A stretch of DNA of 64,000 nt from Rana temporaria (GCF_905171775.1 NC_053489.1:153716142-153780141); one strand, 5' to 3'; positions 32,804 to 44,239 are shown, counted from the first letter of the stretch. Notes: generated from the letters alone by a model not told the origin. Numbers and translations: made by a program.

Positions 32804-34300
32804 TGCTCCAAAAAAATTAAGGAACACTTTTGAATCAGAACTCCTGGGATATTGATCTGGTCAGTTAAGTAGCAGAGGGGGAGGGGTGTATACAGAGGGG
32901 GTTGTTTCAGCTGCATTGCTGTTAATTGAAATTAACAATAGGTGCACTAGATGGACAACAATGAGATGACCTCAAAAACAGGAATATTTTTTCAGGTGGA
33001 GGTGTCTGACATTTTTTTTCCTACTCATCTTTTCTGACTGTTTTTCACTAGTTTTGCATTTGACTAGGGTCAGTGTCACTACTGGTAGCACGAGGTGATG
33101 CTTGGACCCTATAAAGGTTGCATAGGTAGTCCAACTCCTCCAGGATGGCACACATACGTGTCATTGCCAGAAGGTTTGCCGCATCTCCCAGCACAGTCTC
33201 AAGAGCATGGAGGAGATTCCAGGAGACAGGCAGTAACTCTAGAAGAGCTGCATAGAGCCTTGTGCAAGGAGGAACAGGATGAACACTGCCAGAGCCCCAC
33301 AAAATGACCTCCAGCAGGCCACTGGTGTGAATGTCTCTGACCAAACAATCAGAAACAGACTTTATGGGGGTGGCTTGAGGGCCCGAAGTCCTCTAGTGTG
33401 CTTTGTGCTCACTGCTGGACACTGTGGAGCTTGATTGGCATTTTCCGTTGAACACTAGAATTGGCAGGTCCGCCACTGGTGCCCCATGCTTTTCACAGAT
33501 GAGAGCAGGTTCACCATGAGCATATGAAACAGACGTGAAAGGGTCTGGAGAAGCCGCAGAGAACTTTATGCTGCCTGTAACATCGTTCAGCATGGTGGTG
33601 GGTCAGTGATGGTCTGGGGAGGCATATCCATGGAGGGGCGCACATACTTCTACAGGCTACACAATGGCACCCTGACAGCCATTAGGTATCAGAATGAAAT
33701 CCTTGAACACATTGTCAGACCCTATGCTGGTGCAGTGGGTCCTGGGTTCCTCCTGGTGCACGACAATGCCCGGCCTCATGAGGCGAGAGCATGCAGCCAG
33801 TTCCTGGAGGATGAGGAAATTTACACTATTGAATGGCCCCAGGCCCCCAACACTCACCTAACCTAAATCCAAAAGAACACCTCTAAGGGATTATGTTTTG
33901 GTCCATCCGGTGCCGCCAGGTTGCACCTCAGTCTGTTCAGGAGCTCAGTGATGCTCTGGTCCAGTTCTGGGAGGAAAAACTCCAGGACACCATCCGTCGT
34001 CTCATTAGGAGCATGCCCTGATGTTGTCAGGCATGCACTTGGGGGCCATACAAACTACTGAGGACCATTTTGAGTTGTTGCAATGAAATTTCAGCAAAAT
34101 GGACTAGCTTGCTGCATAATTTTTTCACTTTGATTTTCGGTGGGTGCCTATGATAATTTTCAATTCCATCAAATGATGTGCCATCCTTTCATTCCTAACA
34201 CATTACCCAATCCATATCAGTATAGATATCCAGCATGAGATTTTTGTCCGTTGAGATCTGATATGTTTTCAAAGTGTTTCTTTAATTTTGTTGAGCAATA
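32801..34300 (+). mobile_element. decayed full-size Tc1-like transposon
   Basis: The left end CTGCTCCAAAAAAATTAAGG and the right end, whose complement is GCTCAACAAAATTAAAGAAA, are degenerate inverted repeats 1.5 kb apart, with TA-rich DNA on both sides. The length is normal for the family, so no large deletion. Confidence 0.75.
33080..34022 (+). pseudogene. Tc1-like transposase, many breaks
   Basis: Fragments in several frames. The clearest, 33606-33866, reads MVWGGISMEGRT and later LLVHDNARPHEAR (second catalytic Asp region), then EWPQAP. The DLN-IEH box follows in another frame (CACCTAACCTAAATCC, 33855-33870). The helix-turn-helix part is traceable near 33130-33380. There are several frameshifts. 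Confidence 0.7.
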
Positions 34301-34311
34301 TTTATATATAC

Positions 34312-34778
<467 letters not shown>

Positions 34779-35192
34779 TTAAAGTGGTTTTAAAGTCACA
34801 AGGAAACCTTAATGCATGCTATGCATTAATGTAAAAAACATTTTGAGTGCAGCAGCCCCCCAGCCCCCCTAATACTTACCTGAGCCCTCTCAATCCAGTG
34901 ATGTCCACCAGAGCTTTGCCTCTCTGGGGGCTTGCACTCCTGATTGACTTTTGGCAGCAGCGAGAAATTTTACACATAGAGCTATGGCTCAGGAACACTC
35001 CTGCTTGGGTGCCCCACAGCAAGCTGCTTGATGTGGGGTCACTCGGCAGAAGGGAAAAGCCAGGAGCACCGGCATGGGACCCAGGAAGAGGAAGATCCGG
35101 GCTGCTCTGTTAAAAACCACTGCACATAACAGGTAGTATAACATGTTTGTTATTTTTTTGTTAAAAAAAACAAGGCTTCAATATCACTTTAA
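34779..35192. mobile_element. TTAA-flanked MITE, AAAGTGGTTTTAAAG ends
   Basis: TTAA at 34779-34782 and 35189-35192 flank imperfect inverted ends (AAAGTGGTTTTAAAG and CTTCAATATCACTTT). It is 414 bp and non-coding, with a GCATGCTATGCATTAATG palindrome near 34813. The TTAA suggests piggyBac mobilisation. The start resembles 63706. Confidence 0.6.
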
Positions 35193-36118
35193 ATTAGAAA
35201 CTTAGTCATAAGGTTGACAAATCGGTAATGCAACAAAATGCTCACTGCCTCTAAGTATGTCTTCTAGGATAAAACCACTGATACCATGCCTAGAGCATAA
35301 AGCCAGATACTCTGTGAATGTGTATCTCACCAAGGCAGCCTGTATTTTCAGCTGACTTCCAGTCACTGCTTAGCCATGCCCAACACGTTTTGCCATTAAG
35401 AACTTTGTCAAGGGGATGGCTGAGCAGTGCAGACTCCTTACATTTATCACGTATGCAAGACTAATTACTCCTTCGTAAATTAGCTCAGATTCATCAGATA
35501 TAAGCACTATATCTACTTACATATAACAACTAAACAAAAATCTAAATACAACCGCATATTTTAAAGTACATCTGGAGAGCCTCAGCTTCTCTATGGTGAA
35601 TTTGTTGAAACTACACCAATGCCACCATACATGCTCAGAGGAGCTGATATCATTTAGATTCCAATTGGTAATCTATACTTAATCTGAATAATCTGAAAGC
35701 ATAATTTGCATAGTCTTAAACTCCTAAAACACATTAAATACAATCATACTATAAAAATATTCTTATCTTATCTTATCTTGTATGTATCTGGTAATCAATA
35801 CCACATCCTGTATGTTTTTCTTAATTCCCTGAAAGGAATAGCCCTTATCAATAAACCCCTTTTTAAGTATTTGTGATTGCCTTAAGAAGTCATCATTCCT
35901 AGTACAGTTCCACCTCACTCTCATGATCTGATCTGACCTCTGAGAAGGTTTTAATACCAGAGAGGCTGATGTTATTAGCTAGATAACTATTTCTACGGTT
36001 CCCTAAAAAATACTTTAGTATTTTCATCCATTTTGTAGTTGTTTGAGTTTTTTTCAGATAAGGAAAAATATTAATAGGACATATAAATACAAAACACTCA
36101 TGAAAAAAAAAATTCTTA
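35193..36118. other. Penelope-derived non-coding sequence
   Basis: The part around 35340-35450 carries a hammerhead-like fold on the minus strand (separate entry). From 35450 on the DNA is AT-rich, with TCTTATCTTATC at 35760. No coding frame. The limits of the element are not known. Confidence 0.35.
35364..35429 (-). ncRNA. degenerate hammerhead-like motif
   Basis: A 14-bp stem is formed by 35364-35377 and 35416-35429, with one G-T wobble. Inside, minus-strand CTTGACAAAG and CAAAACGTGTT stand where a type I hammerhead has CUGANGA and GAAAC-stem III. Key bases differ (C3, G8, G12), so it is probably inactive. The layout equals that of 40521-40583. Confidence 0.45.
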
Positions 36119-36818
36119 GGGCCAGATTCACGTACACTAGCGGCGGCGTAACATATCCCGTTTACGTTACACCGCCGCAAGTTTTCAGCGTAAGTGCCTG
36201 ATTCACATAGCACTTACCTGCAAACTTGCGGCAGTGTATCGTAAACACGTCCGGCGCAAGCCCGCCCAATTCAAATGGGGCGTGTACCATTTAAATTAGG
36301 CGCGCTCTCGCGCCGGACGTACTGCGCATGCTCCGTTAGGAAATTCCCGCCGTGCTTTGCGCGAAGTGACGTAATTTTTTTGAACGGCGACGTGCGTAAC
36401 GTACTTTCGTATTCCCGGACGTCTTACGCAAAAAAAAAAAAATTGAAATTTCGAAGCGGGAACGACGGCCATACTTTAACATGGCTCGTGTAAAGTTAAG
36501 GCATGTAAAACGAGGCTTAACTTTGCGACGGGAAAAAATTACTAGCGACAACGTAACGAACGCGAAAACCGTCGTGGATCGCCGTAAATGCTCATTAGCA
36601 TACTCGACGCAGGAAAACAACGCGAACTCCACCCAGCGGCAGCCGAAGTATTGCAGCCTAAGATCCAAAGGCGTACGAAGCCGTAAGCCTGTCGGATCTT
36701 AGCCAAAAGCCGTCGTATCTTGTTTGTGAATCACAAATAACGATACGACGAGGCAAATTCGAAAATACGCCGGAGTATCAGTAGATACTCCGGCGTATCT
36801 CGTCTGAGAATCTGGCCC
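36119..36818. mobile_element. Harbinger-type MITE, TTA duplication
   Basis: 700 bp with ends GGGCCAGATTCACG and GAGAATCTGGCCC, and TTA on both sides (36116-36118, 36819-36821). Interior as in 8249-8953, including ACACCGCCGCAAGTTT against AAACTTGCGGCAGTG. Non-coding. Confidence 0.85.
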
Positions 36819-37410
36819 TTAGTGTTTATGATACTGCCCACAATTAGGCTAGCCACACAAAAATGTATATACCATGTAAGAACTACTGATTTATTTAAGA
36901 ACTAGGACATATACTGTATTTATTGGCATATAACACTCTATTTTTTACCCTGAAAATAGAGGGTAAACTGTGAAACTTCCCTCTTAAAGTTAGGGTGTGT
37001 GTTATACACCTGTGCGTGTTATATGCTGATAAATACGGGTAATTACAAAACACCACTGTGACAAAAACAACCTACTGTAGTGTTTGATTTTCTTTAGTTA
37101 TTTGTCATTTTAGGATAAAAAAATGCAACCAATGTATAGATGGATAACTTCATAAACCCATTCTCTAATAACTAGATATGAGCCTTACACACCTAAGTTT
37201 GCAAACATTATTAAAGTTCGGATTCAAGACCTGAACCTCAGTCAAATAGCCATTTTCAGTTGTGGCCATTTTTTAAGTATTGACAAAGAAAGAACATGTA
37301 GGTCAAGCCGGGGAACATATACAAAAGAAAAAATATGTTTAAAATTATCATTCAATGGGAAGAGACCATTTTAGGGTAACTCAAAGGTCAATAAAAAATA
37401 TTAATTTCCT
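36819..37410. other. no recognised feature
   Basis: Moderately AT-rich sequence. No TIR, frame or tandem structure. Confidence 0.35.
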
Positions 37411-38400
37411 TTAACCACTTGTCCACTGGGCACTTATACTCCTTCCTAACCAGACCAATTTACAGCTTTCAGTGCTCTCACACTTTGAATGACAATTATG
37501 ATGCAACACTGTAGCCATATGCCACTTTTTATTTTTTTGTCACACAAATAGAGCTTTCTTTTGATGGTATTTAATTACCATTGTGGGTTTTTTTTTGCGC
37601 TTTAAATAATAATAATAAAAAGAAATGTTTAGCTTCTAGTATAAAATGTTGCAAATATTTTAAAAATGTTTTTGAGTCTTTTGAAGAAGTAATTTTTTGG
37701 GAAATGTGGAAAGAAAATGAAAACATTTTTTTTACACAAAGTTGCAGCATGTACATACCAAAAATGACACCCAAAATACATTCTGCTACTCCTCCTGAGT
37801 ATGGCAATGCCACATGAGTGAGACATTTACACAGTCTGGCCACATACAGAGTCCCAAGAAGCACCTCCAGGCATTCTAGAAGCATAATTTGCAAATTAAA
37901 AAAAATAAAAACATTTTTATACCGACGGTGGGTTCTTCTTACAGCAAGGTAGGGCTGAATTATTTGATCACTGAAGTTGACTCCCCCCATGAACAAATTG
38001 TAGTTATGGAAACATGTTGGTTTCTGGATTGGGCTGTTCCCTCCGGGGTTTTGCATGTAGGTGTCATTATAAATTGATGAGAGCGTGTATATGTCCTGTT
38101 TGTCCCTCCACTTGATAGCCAATATCTCCTCATTTTGCAAAGTTGCCAAATCTCCTCATTGTAATCTTGTACTAATGGGCCTTTGCGAGAAGCCCTTCAT
38201 ATTCGCTCTCACTGTACCACATACTGGAGTCTTCTTACAGTGAAGATTTTGGAAAAGGGGCAAACTCATGTAGTAATATAGCATGGAAAAGACACAGGAT
38301 GTGAGTGATATTGGCACTGTTACCCCAATTGGATTACAATATGGAAAAATTACCCCAGTGGGGCTTTTTCGCAGCAAATTAATGGTATTGGAAAAAGTAA
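37411..38400 (-). mobile_element. piggyBac copy with transposase remnant
   Basis: Starts TTAACCACTTGTCCACTGGGC at 37411, then CAGACCAATTTACAGCTTTCAG and CACACAAATAGAGCTTTCTT. These are the same terminal landmarks as the non-coding copies at 15417, 41775 and 62304. Unlike them it runs directly into a PGBD4-like transposase on the minus strand. It therefore identifies the coding relative of those non-autonomous copies. The far end could not be located. Confidence 0.7.
37571..38377 (-). pseudogene. PGBD4-like piggyBac transposase, C-terminal part
   Basis: The minus strand reads LPLFQNLHCKKTPVCGTVRANMKG around 38270-38170, then in another frame ILAIKWRDKQDIYTLSSIYND, then MGGVNFSDQIIQPY and RRYKNVFIFF. 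These are the piggyBac core blocks: the CGT-R-NRKG motif, KWRDKRDV and the GGVDxxDQ box containing the last catalytic Asp, here changed to Asn (GGVN). The N-terminal half and the first Asp residues are missing or unreadable. At least one frameshift separates the pieces near 38150. The tail after 37800 is T-rich decay. Confidence 0.75.
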
Positions 38401-38544
38401 TTGATTAAAAAGGGTCCTTTACTGAAAATCAACAACATAGCAAAAAACACATTGATGTTGAAATATGAGCTCTGGTTGGAGACTATAACACCATTGAGGG
38501 TTCTACAGAAATATGCAAACAATGACTAGTACACAGCATGTATT

Positions 38545-38612
38545 GGAAATGTCTGATGTACAAATCCTGACGCGCTTCCACCTGCATAATCAAGGTCTTC
38601 CTCACGGAATTA
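38545..38612 (-). ncRNA. possible hammerhead-like remnant
   Basis: The minus strand has CTTGATTATGC...GTGGAAGCGCGTCAGG. The GAAGCGCGTC box equals the one at 45729. The stems are weak. It is listed because of the box and the Penelope-like context only. Confidence 0.25.
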
Positions 38613-38742
38613 GTTTGCTGTCAAGAAGTGTATACGTTATTATGTGTATTTATTCACGTGGTTCCAAAAAAGGAAAATGTTCTCTATATTATAAAAAACA
38701 GAGAAAATTATTTCTTCAAGATATAATTACCAAGTAAGAAGT

Positions 38743-39066
38743 GTGGGTAAAAAGTGTCCTGGCCAGTATTCTTTTAAAATCAATCAGATGATCCCATGCG
38801 TTCACACAATTTGCATTCCCAGGAAGAACACTGCCGTCCCTAATGTGACTTACAAGGAGTCACACTGTAAAGCAACCAACACAGGATGTATTATGTGGCA
38901 GGGTCCCACACCTGCAGCAAAACCCCCCAACCATAATGAGTGTATCATAGATTTAAATACAGACTACTTTTTAAAAAAAGAAAAAGAGAAAATATCTATT
39001 TATAGACTAATGCTAATAGCCATATATGGTACGGGTGAAATGTGTAAGGGAAAATATGAGGTTTAG
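38743..39066 (+). CDS. unrecognised open frame, 107 codons
   Basis: A Cys- and Lys-rich frame (CHTICIPRK, ESHCKATNTGCIMWQGP) with no family I recognise. It has no visible promoter and lies in repeat-rich DNA. It may be a piece of an element protein or chance. No function is proposed. Confidence 0.12.
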   Translation: MGKKCPGQYSFKINQMIPCVHTICIPRKNTAVPNVTYKESHCKATNTGCIMWQGPTPAAKPPNHNECIIDLNTDYFLKKEKEKISIYRLMLIAIYGTGEMCKGKYEV

Positions 39067-39671
39067 TGAGGTGTGACAATTAAAGGTGTTTGTGTGTGTT
39101 TGTGCATAAATTGCTATCGTGTAATATGAGTTGCAAGTGCTAAAAAAAAGTGTAAGAAAAAAACGAAATGAGAAAATGTTTAAATATTGTGTGTTATAGG
39201 ATATAATTAATCGCCCTCTAATGCACTTCAATGATGGAAGAAAAACATATGAGGGTATCAGTGATGAAACAAGTGTATAAATGTGTAGATGTTGAGACAA
39301 AAAATCTAACTATGAGATCCACCCGTGATGGGAAACACATAATAAAGCATTCTAACAATGGCACTGATATTGAGGGTGTCTGTTAAAAAGATTAAATGCA
39401 TATATCAGTCATAGTTTATTGACTGAACCTCTCTGCTCGATTTTAATCAGGCAGCAGAGAGGGTTGTATATAGATGCATAAACTTCACAAAATACATGTA
39501 AGGCATATGAACTAACCAGTGTTAGAGCATAGAGTTTGTATGTAGTTCTACTCATCCAGGCACTGGGGATCAATGGAAGATCCTCAGATGTCAGGGATTT
39601 ATATATAATCTTTAATAAATTACAGATTGGGTACAATAAGCCGCAGGTGCTGGGTATTCACCCCCTCCCTT
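39067..39671. other. AT-rich, Penelope-like wording
   Basis: The stretch GTGTGTTATAGG and AGTGATGAAACAAGTGTATAA resembles the non-coding part at 62860-62900 in reverse. No frame with motifs. Confidence 0.3.
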
Positions 39672-39861
39672 AACCCCCTGGGCGCTTCTGCTGCAAATGC
39701 AGCTAGTGTGGCTCCCTCTGTGTTCCGGAGACCTCAACCACCACCGTAATTTCCGCCGCAGAGGCGGGACACAATGATGTCACGCGCAGTATCTTTAGGA
39801 CACTGCACTAGCACAGATGGCACTTTAGTGGCACTTTAGGGCACTGATGAGCACTGTACTG

Positions 39862-41247
39862 GAACACATATGAAGAAAAAAATTTCTAAAAATGAAACCA
39901 GGTGGCTGTACAAACTTCAAACTATGCAGCCTCTTGGTATGAATATTGAGCTAGATCTCAATTGTTTCCTCTCCAATGAATGAGATTTAATATGCCAACT
40001 CCCCCCTTTTTCTGATACCACTTTCTTTCTCTCATTCATTAAGTTTTTTTTATATTTTTGTTTTTTTCTACTCTGTTTTCAATACTATATATATTTCTCA
40101 TCTATACATATATTTGCTATTAACATCCTATATAATGAAATTTGTTTTCCATACTGTGGGATGGGAATTTTTTCTCATCCATGGATGTGCTAGTCCATAT
40201 GTTGGACGCTTGTGGCCGTGTAGGCTAAGGGTTTGGAGTAAATGGGCAGTCTCTCTCCGCGAGAAGGGGATTATTGTCGTCATTTTTTTACTTATTGAGA
40301 TTTCCCAATCTTTTTATGAATAATGTTAATTCTATGTTTTTTATTTATATTTTTTATGCATGTGCGCTCTCTATCATGTTTTTTCTTTAAGCTAACATGT
40401 ATAGGTATGCCAAGTGTCTTTAAGAGATCGGTTGTTATGCATTGGCAATGCCGATTTCCGGGACTGTGGCTGCGTATGCAAATTTTTCACATTCATTTCC
40501 TATTTAAATTGTGACCCCGAGTGACCAGGTACGCTTCCTGAGGACGTTATTACGAAACGTACGTCGAGGCAGTACCTGGTCACGCTACGTACGTCATTTC
40601 CGGCCCTGCTGTTTGTTGGTTCCTGTGAGGTGGGAGGCGGTGGGAGCACGGCAGATCCCCAGACTACCGATTAGAGCCAGCAGCCCCAGTCCTGGGATAG
40701 GCACTTTTAAATGTGAGTAGCCATTTGGCTAAGTTTTATCTTTGCTAATTTTTTAATAAACAAAATCACGCTATGGATGTTTCCATTGTTATTTCATATC
40801 CGGCCGAGACCTTTAAGGAGGAAGTCGCATAATATCTCCATTTCAGCCTATGTGAGCAGGCATTATCCTGCATAAGCTCTCATTGACTCTCTTTTTGAGT
40901 AAAGGAGTCAATGTGCTCTGGTAAGCAGATTACTTATCCAGTCACATTGGGTGTTTATTCAAGTTTGGTGAAGGATCACTCCTCTATTAGTATATCACAG
41001 CAAGCACGGAATGGACGTTTGGTGTTTTATGGACTTTGATTTATTATCATAATATTTTTTTGTGCTTAGGATTGGGACTGAATATTATTTGCACTAATTA
41101 ATATTTCACAATATTTTTTAATCATATGTTGTTTGATAATGTTTTGTGCACATTTGTTTATTTTATAAGTATTAGTGACTTCAGGAGTGCAGTCCTATGA
41201 TTTTCATTGTTATTTGTATTAATTATTAGCGCCCCCTATCTTTTACC
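39862..41247 (+). mobile_element. 5'-truncated Penelope-like element with TSD
   Basis: The 10-bp CACTGTACTG occurs at 39852-39861 and 41248-41257 and is the likely duplication, although the site is a minisatellite with similar words. Near the left end the frame reads PLGMNIELDLNCFLS, the C-terminal tail of the Penelope GIY-YIG endonuclease, matching the tail of the second copy at 45155. It is followed by about 1.2 kb of non-coding sequence with the hammerhead-like motif and the end ATTATTAGCGCCCCCTATC. Only the extreme C-terminus of the protein is present. Confidence 0.7.
40521..40583 (+). ncRNA. type I hammerhead-like ribozyme motif
   Basis: Stem I: GTGACCAGGTAC (40521-40532) pairs perfectly with GTACCTGGTCAC (40572-40583), 12 bp, with an internal loop (GCTT / AGGCA) and one more C-G pair at the core. 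The core CTGAGGA (40538-40544) fits CUGANGA. GAA at 40554-40556 is followed by ACG-TA-CGT as a 3-bp stem III with a tiny loop, then C 40565 as the cleavage-site base. Such minimal stem III is the known form in Penelope elements (Cervera and De la Pena). Stem II (40545-40553) is weak, about 2 bp plus an extra C, so activity is uncertain. Confidence 0.65.
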
Positions 41248-41475
41248 CACTGTACTGTCACTGGTGTCACTGTAGTGGCACTGTACTGGCACTGTAGTGG
41301 CACTTTAGGGCACTGGTGAGCACTGTACTGGCACTGTTGTCACTGTAGGGGCACTTTAAGGCACTGATGAACACTGTACTGGCACTGATGGCATTGTAGT
41401 GGCACTTTAGGGCACTGATGAGCACTGTTAGGGCACCAATGGCACTGTTAGGGCACTGATAAGCACTGTAGGGCA
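41248..41475. repeat. minisatellite of GGCACTGTA/TTTAGGGCACTG units
   Basis: About 10 imperfect short units. The minus-strand frame of 69 codons here (YSAYQCPNS repeats) is only the repeat translated. Confidence 0.85.
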
Positions 41476-41774
41476 CAGAAAAATATCAATCCAACTCACG
41501 CTGCTGCATGGATCTCTCTGCTCTCCTCACATGCTGTATCAGTGTGAGGAGAGAGCTGAACTGGGCATGACCCCAGTTTGTTTACATAGTGATCACTCCG
41601 TCATTGGATGGAGCGATCAAGTGGTAAAGGACAACTGTGATTGGCCCTTTACCTTGATCCGTGATGCGCTGGGTCTCGAGGACTTATGTCTGCGCATACC
41701 AGGGGGTGCATGAGAAGGGCAAGAATGGGACCGTGATATGACGGCCTCCCAGAACTAGACAGCTTGACAAGTTG

Positions 41775-42697
41775 TTAACCACTTCAATACAGGGCACTTT
41801 CACCCCCTTCCTGCCCAGGCCAATTTTCAGCTTTCAGCACTGTCACACTTTGAATGACAATTGTGAGGTCATGCAACGTTGTACCCAAATTAAATTATGA
41901 TAATTTTTTTCCCCACAAATAGAGCTTTGTTTTGGTGGTATTTGATCACCTTTGCGTTTTTTCTTTTTTGCTCTATAAACAAAAAAAGCGACAATTTTGT
42001 AAAAAACACAATATTTTTTACTTTTTGCTATAATAAATATCCCAATTTTTTTTTTATATTTTGTTCCTCAGTTTAGGCTGATACATATTCTTCTACACAT
42101 TTTTGATAAAAAAATCGCAATAAGCGTATATTGATTGGTTTGCGCAAATTCTATAACGTCTACAAAATAGGGGATAGATTTATGTCATTATTATTATTTT
42201 TTTTCAATACTGATGGCGGCGATCTGCGATTTTTATCATGACTGTGACATTGCGGCGGACATTTGAGACTATTTTGGGACCATTCGCATTTATACAGCGA
42301 TCAGTGCTATAAAAATGCATTGATTACTGTATAAATGTGACTGACAGGGAAGGGGTTAACACTAGGGGGCAATCAAGGGGATTAATTGTGTGTCCTAGGG
42401 AGTCATTCTAACTGTGGGGGGGGACTGATGAGAGGAGGAAACCGATCGTTGTTTCTATATACAAAGAACATATGATCAGTTCTCTTCTCCCCTGACAGGA
42501 CATGGATCTGTGTGTTTACACACACAGATCAAACACAGATCCACGTCCCTGCTCTGTGATGAGCAATCACGGGTGCCCGGCGGCTATAGTGGCCACCAGG
42601 CATGAGCATTGGGTACACAAGATGTCATATGACGTCCGCCCAGAGGGAGGGTGCCTGCCACCGTCATTTTACTATACGGCGGTAGGCAAGTGGTTAA
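41775..42697 (+). mobile_element. complete non-autonomous piggyBac element
   Basis: 923 bp including TTAA at 41775-41778 and 42694-42697. The ends TTAACCACTTCAATAC and GTAGGCAAGTGGTTAA are inverted. Inside are CAGGCCAATTTTCAGCTTTC, CACAAATAGAGCTTTG, GTCTACAAAATAGGGGATAG, GATGGCGGCGATCTGC and a GATCTGTGTGTTTACACACACAGATC hairpin near 42505. No coding capacity. It is the cleanest copy of the family and the reference for 10545, 15417, 52350 and 62304. Confidence 0.9.
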
Positions 42698-43215
42698 ATA
42701 ACAAAGTCTATGGGAGAAATCAAAAGTGCTAATTTTAAAGGTTAATATGTAAGTTAGTTAATATGCAAGGGTCATTCGGCGGGCGCCTCCCATGGAGGTG
42801 GAATCGAATTCGGGGCGGCATGTTTTTCCATATCCCGGGTTGAGGATGGATTACATCGCTGGAATTTTTTTAATGTTTTAATAAAGGACTTGTCCCAAGC
42901 TGTGTCTGTGTTTTTTTTTTTTTTTTTTGCAACTTTTTTTGTGAAATGGTAGGGGTACAATGTACCCCATTACCAATTCACATAGGGGGGCGGGATCTGG
43001 GGGTCCCCTTTGTTAAAGGGGGCTTTGAGATTCTGATAAGCCCCCCGCCCGCAGACCCTCACAACCACCGTGCAAGGTTTGTGTGTGAGGCCCTTGTCCC
43101 CATCAACATGGGGACATCCTCCCCCTGTTGAGAGCATGTGGCCTGGTACGGTTCAGGAGGGGGGAGGCGCTCTCTCACCCCCCATCTTTTCCTGTGGTCT
43201 GCCAGGTAAATAAAA
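42698..43215 (+). repeat. unclassified high-copy repeat unit
   Basis: Has TAATAAAGGACTTGTCCCAA (a poly(A)-signal-like word), a long T-run (42908-42928), then GGGGTACAATGTACCCCATT, GGGATCTGGGGGTCCCC, GATAAGCCCCC and CCCCATCAACATGGGGAC. The same order of words occurs in each arm of the palindrome at 46334-48393. It is full of short palindromes. No protein. Confidence 0.6.
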
Positions 43216-43451
43216 TAAAAACAAAAAATAAATAAAAATAAACCTAAAAATTCAATTTTAATAAAATGGAAATACATAAATAAAAAATAAAAATAAATAG
43301 AAATAACAATGAAAATTAAAATAAATAAAATACAATAAAAACAGTGAAAACATAATATAAAAATATGAAATTAAAGATTAAAAATTAAATTAAAAATAAA
43401 AATAAAATAATATTGAAAAAAAGAGAGAAGAAAAAAATTAAAAATGCATAG
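43216..43451. repeat. A-rich low-complexity tract
   Basis: Runs of AAATAAAAATAAA words, about 235 bp. Confidence 0.85.
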
Positions 43452-43781
43452 ATGCAAGCAAAAAAAAAAAAAACGAATACCGATTGGACAGGAAACATCT
43501 CCAGTGGGCCTCCACCCTATCTGTTTTTAGTTACACATGTCACTTACCTTCTGTCCTGTCCATGCGGCCTCCAATATGTGGGGAGGACCACTAGGAGATT
43601 TGGCATTAGGTTGAGGGAGCATGTGAATAGAATTAGAAAAGGTTTTAAGCATTATAGTTTTCCACCATTTTGGATTGTTTCACAATAGTGATCCTAGGGG
43701 TCTGACGTTTTGTGGAATAGATATAGTAGAGGCCCACTGGAGAGGCTCCAACCTCAAGAAAGCTATCTCACAAAACAGTGG
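43452..43781 (+). pseudogene. Penelope GIY-YIG endonuclease fragment
   Basis: The frame gives VTYLLSCPCGLQYVGRTTRRFGIRLREHV: the Cys-Pro-Cys-Gly insertion and YVGRT followed by Arg residues and EH are the hallmark of the Penelope GIY-YIG nuclease. A frameshift near 43670 continues it as HNSDPRGLTFCGIDIVEAHWRG and KKAISQN in the next frame. The final part (PFGLNIKLDLNCFL) lies beyond the hAT element, at about 45150-45215. Catalytic Tyr and Arg residues are visible, the downstream Glu is not clear. No RT is attached. Confidence 0.8.
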
Positions 43782-44239
43782 CAGTGGTGGCCTGTCCATA
43801 GGGGGTGCCCGTGTGCCACACCCCCATCCTGTAGTCATAAAAATAAACGGGCCCTTTAAGAATTTAAGAATGACGTTTTTACTAATATTGACTGCAGCGC
43901 CGCCCCCTCTGGCTCTCGCAAATAATATACATTCATGCATTGCATGAATGTATGTTATTGTTGCCAGCTGCCGCTGGTCTATTCAGATGGCCGGACCTTG
44001 ATACCTGAATATCAAGCCAGCCAGCGGCTCTGATAGGCATACTTTCCAAGTACAGCCCTCGTCTCCCGGATGCTTTATTCAGGGAACGTACGGGGGTGCA
44101 TTCCTTGGATAAGACTGACGGCCGTCTCAGCCAATCAGGTTCACCGATTCTGGTTATCAGTAACCTGATTGGCTGAAGCGTCATCGAGGGCGGGAGAAGA
44201 CATCGAGGGATGTGGAAGCAGAAAGGTAAGTGCATTTTA

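Larger units (their letters stand above)
39672..41774. repeat. minisatellite-bearing element hosting a Penelope insertion
   Basis: Begins TTAACCCCCTGGGCGCTTC at 39672 and reaches the TTAA at 41775. It contains units such as GGCACTTTAGGGCACTGATG on both sides of the Penelope element (39810-39861 and 41248-41475), showing that the array was split. The piggyBac nature of the host is a guess from TTAA. Confidence 0.45.

Noticed and set aside
32589..32916. Possible small membrane protein
   Set aside because: The hydrophobic Tyr-Ile run is the TA microsatellite.
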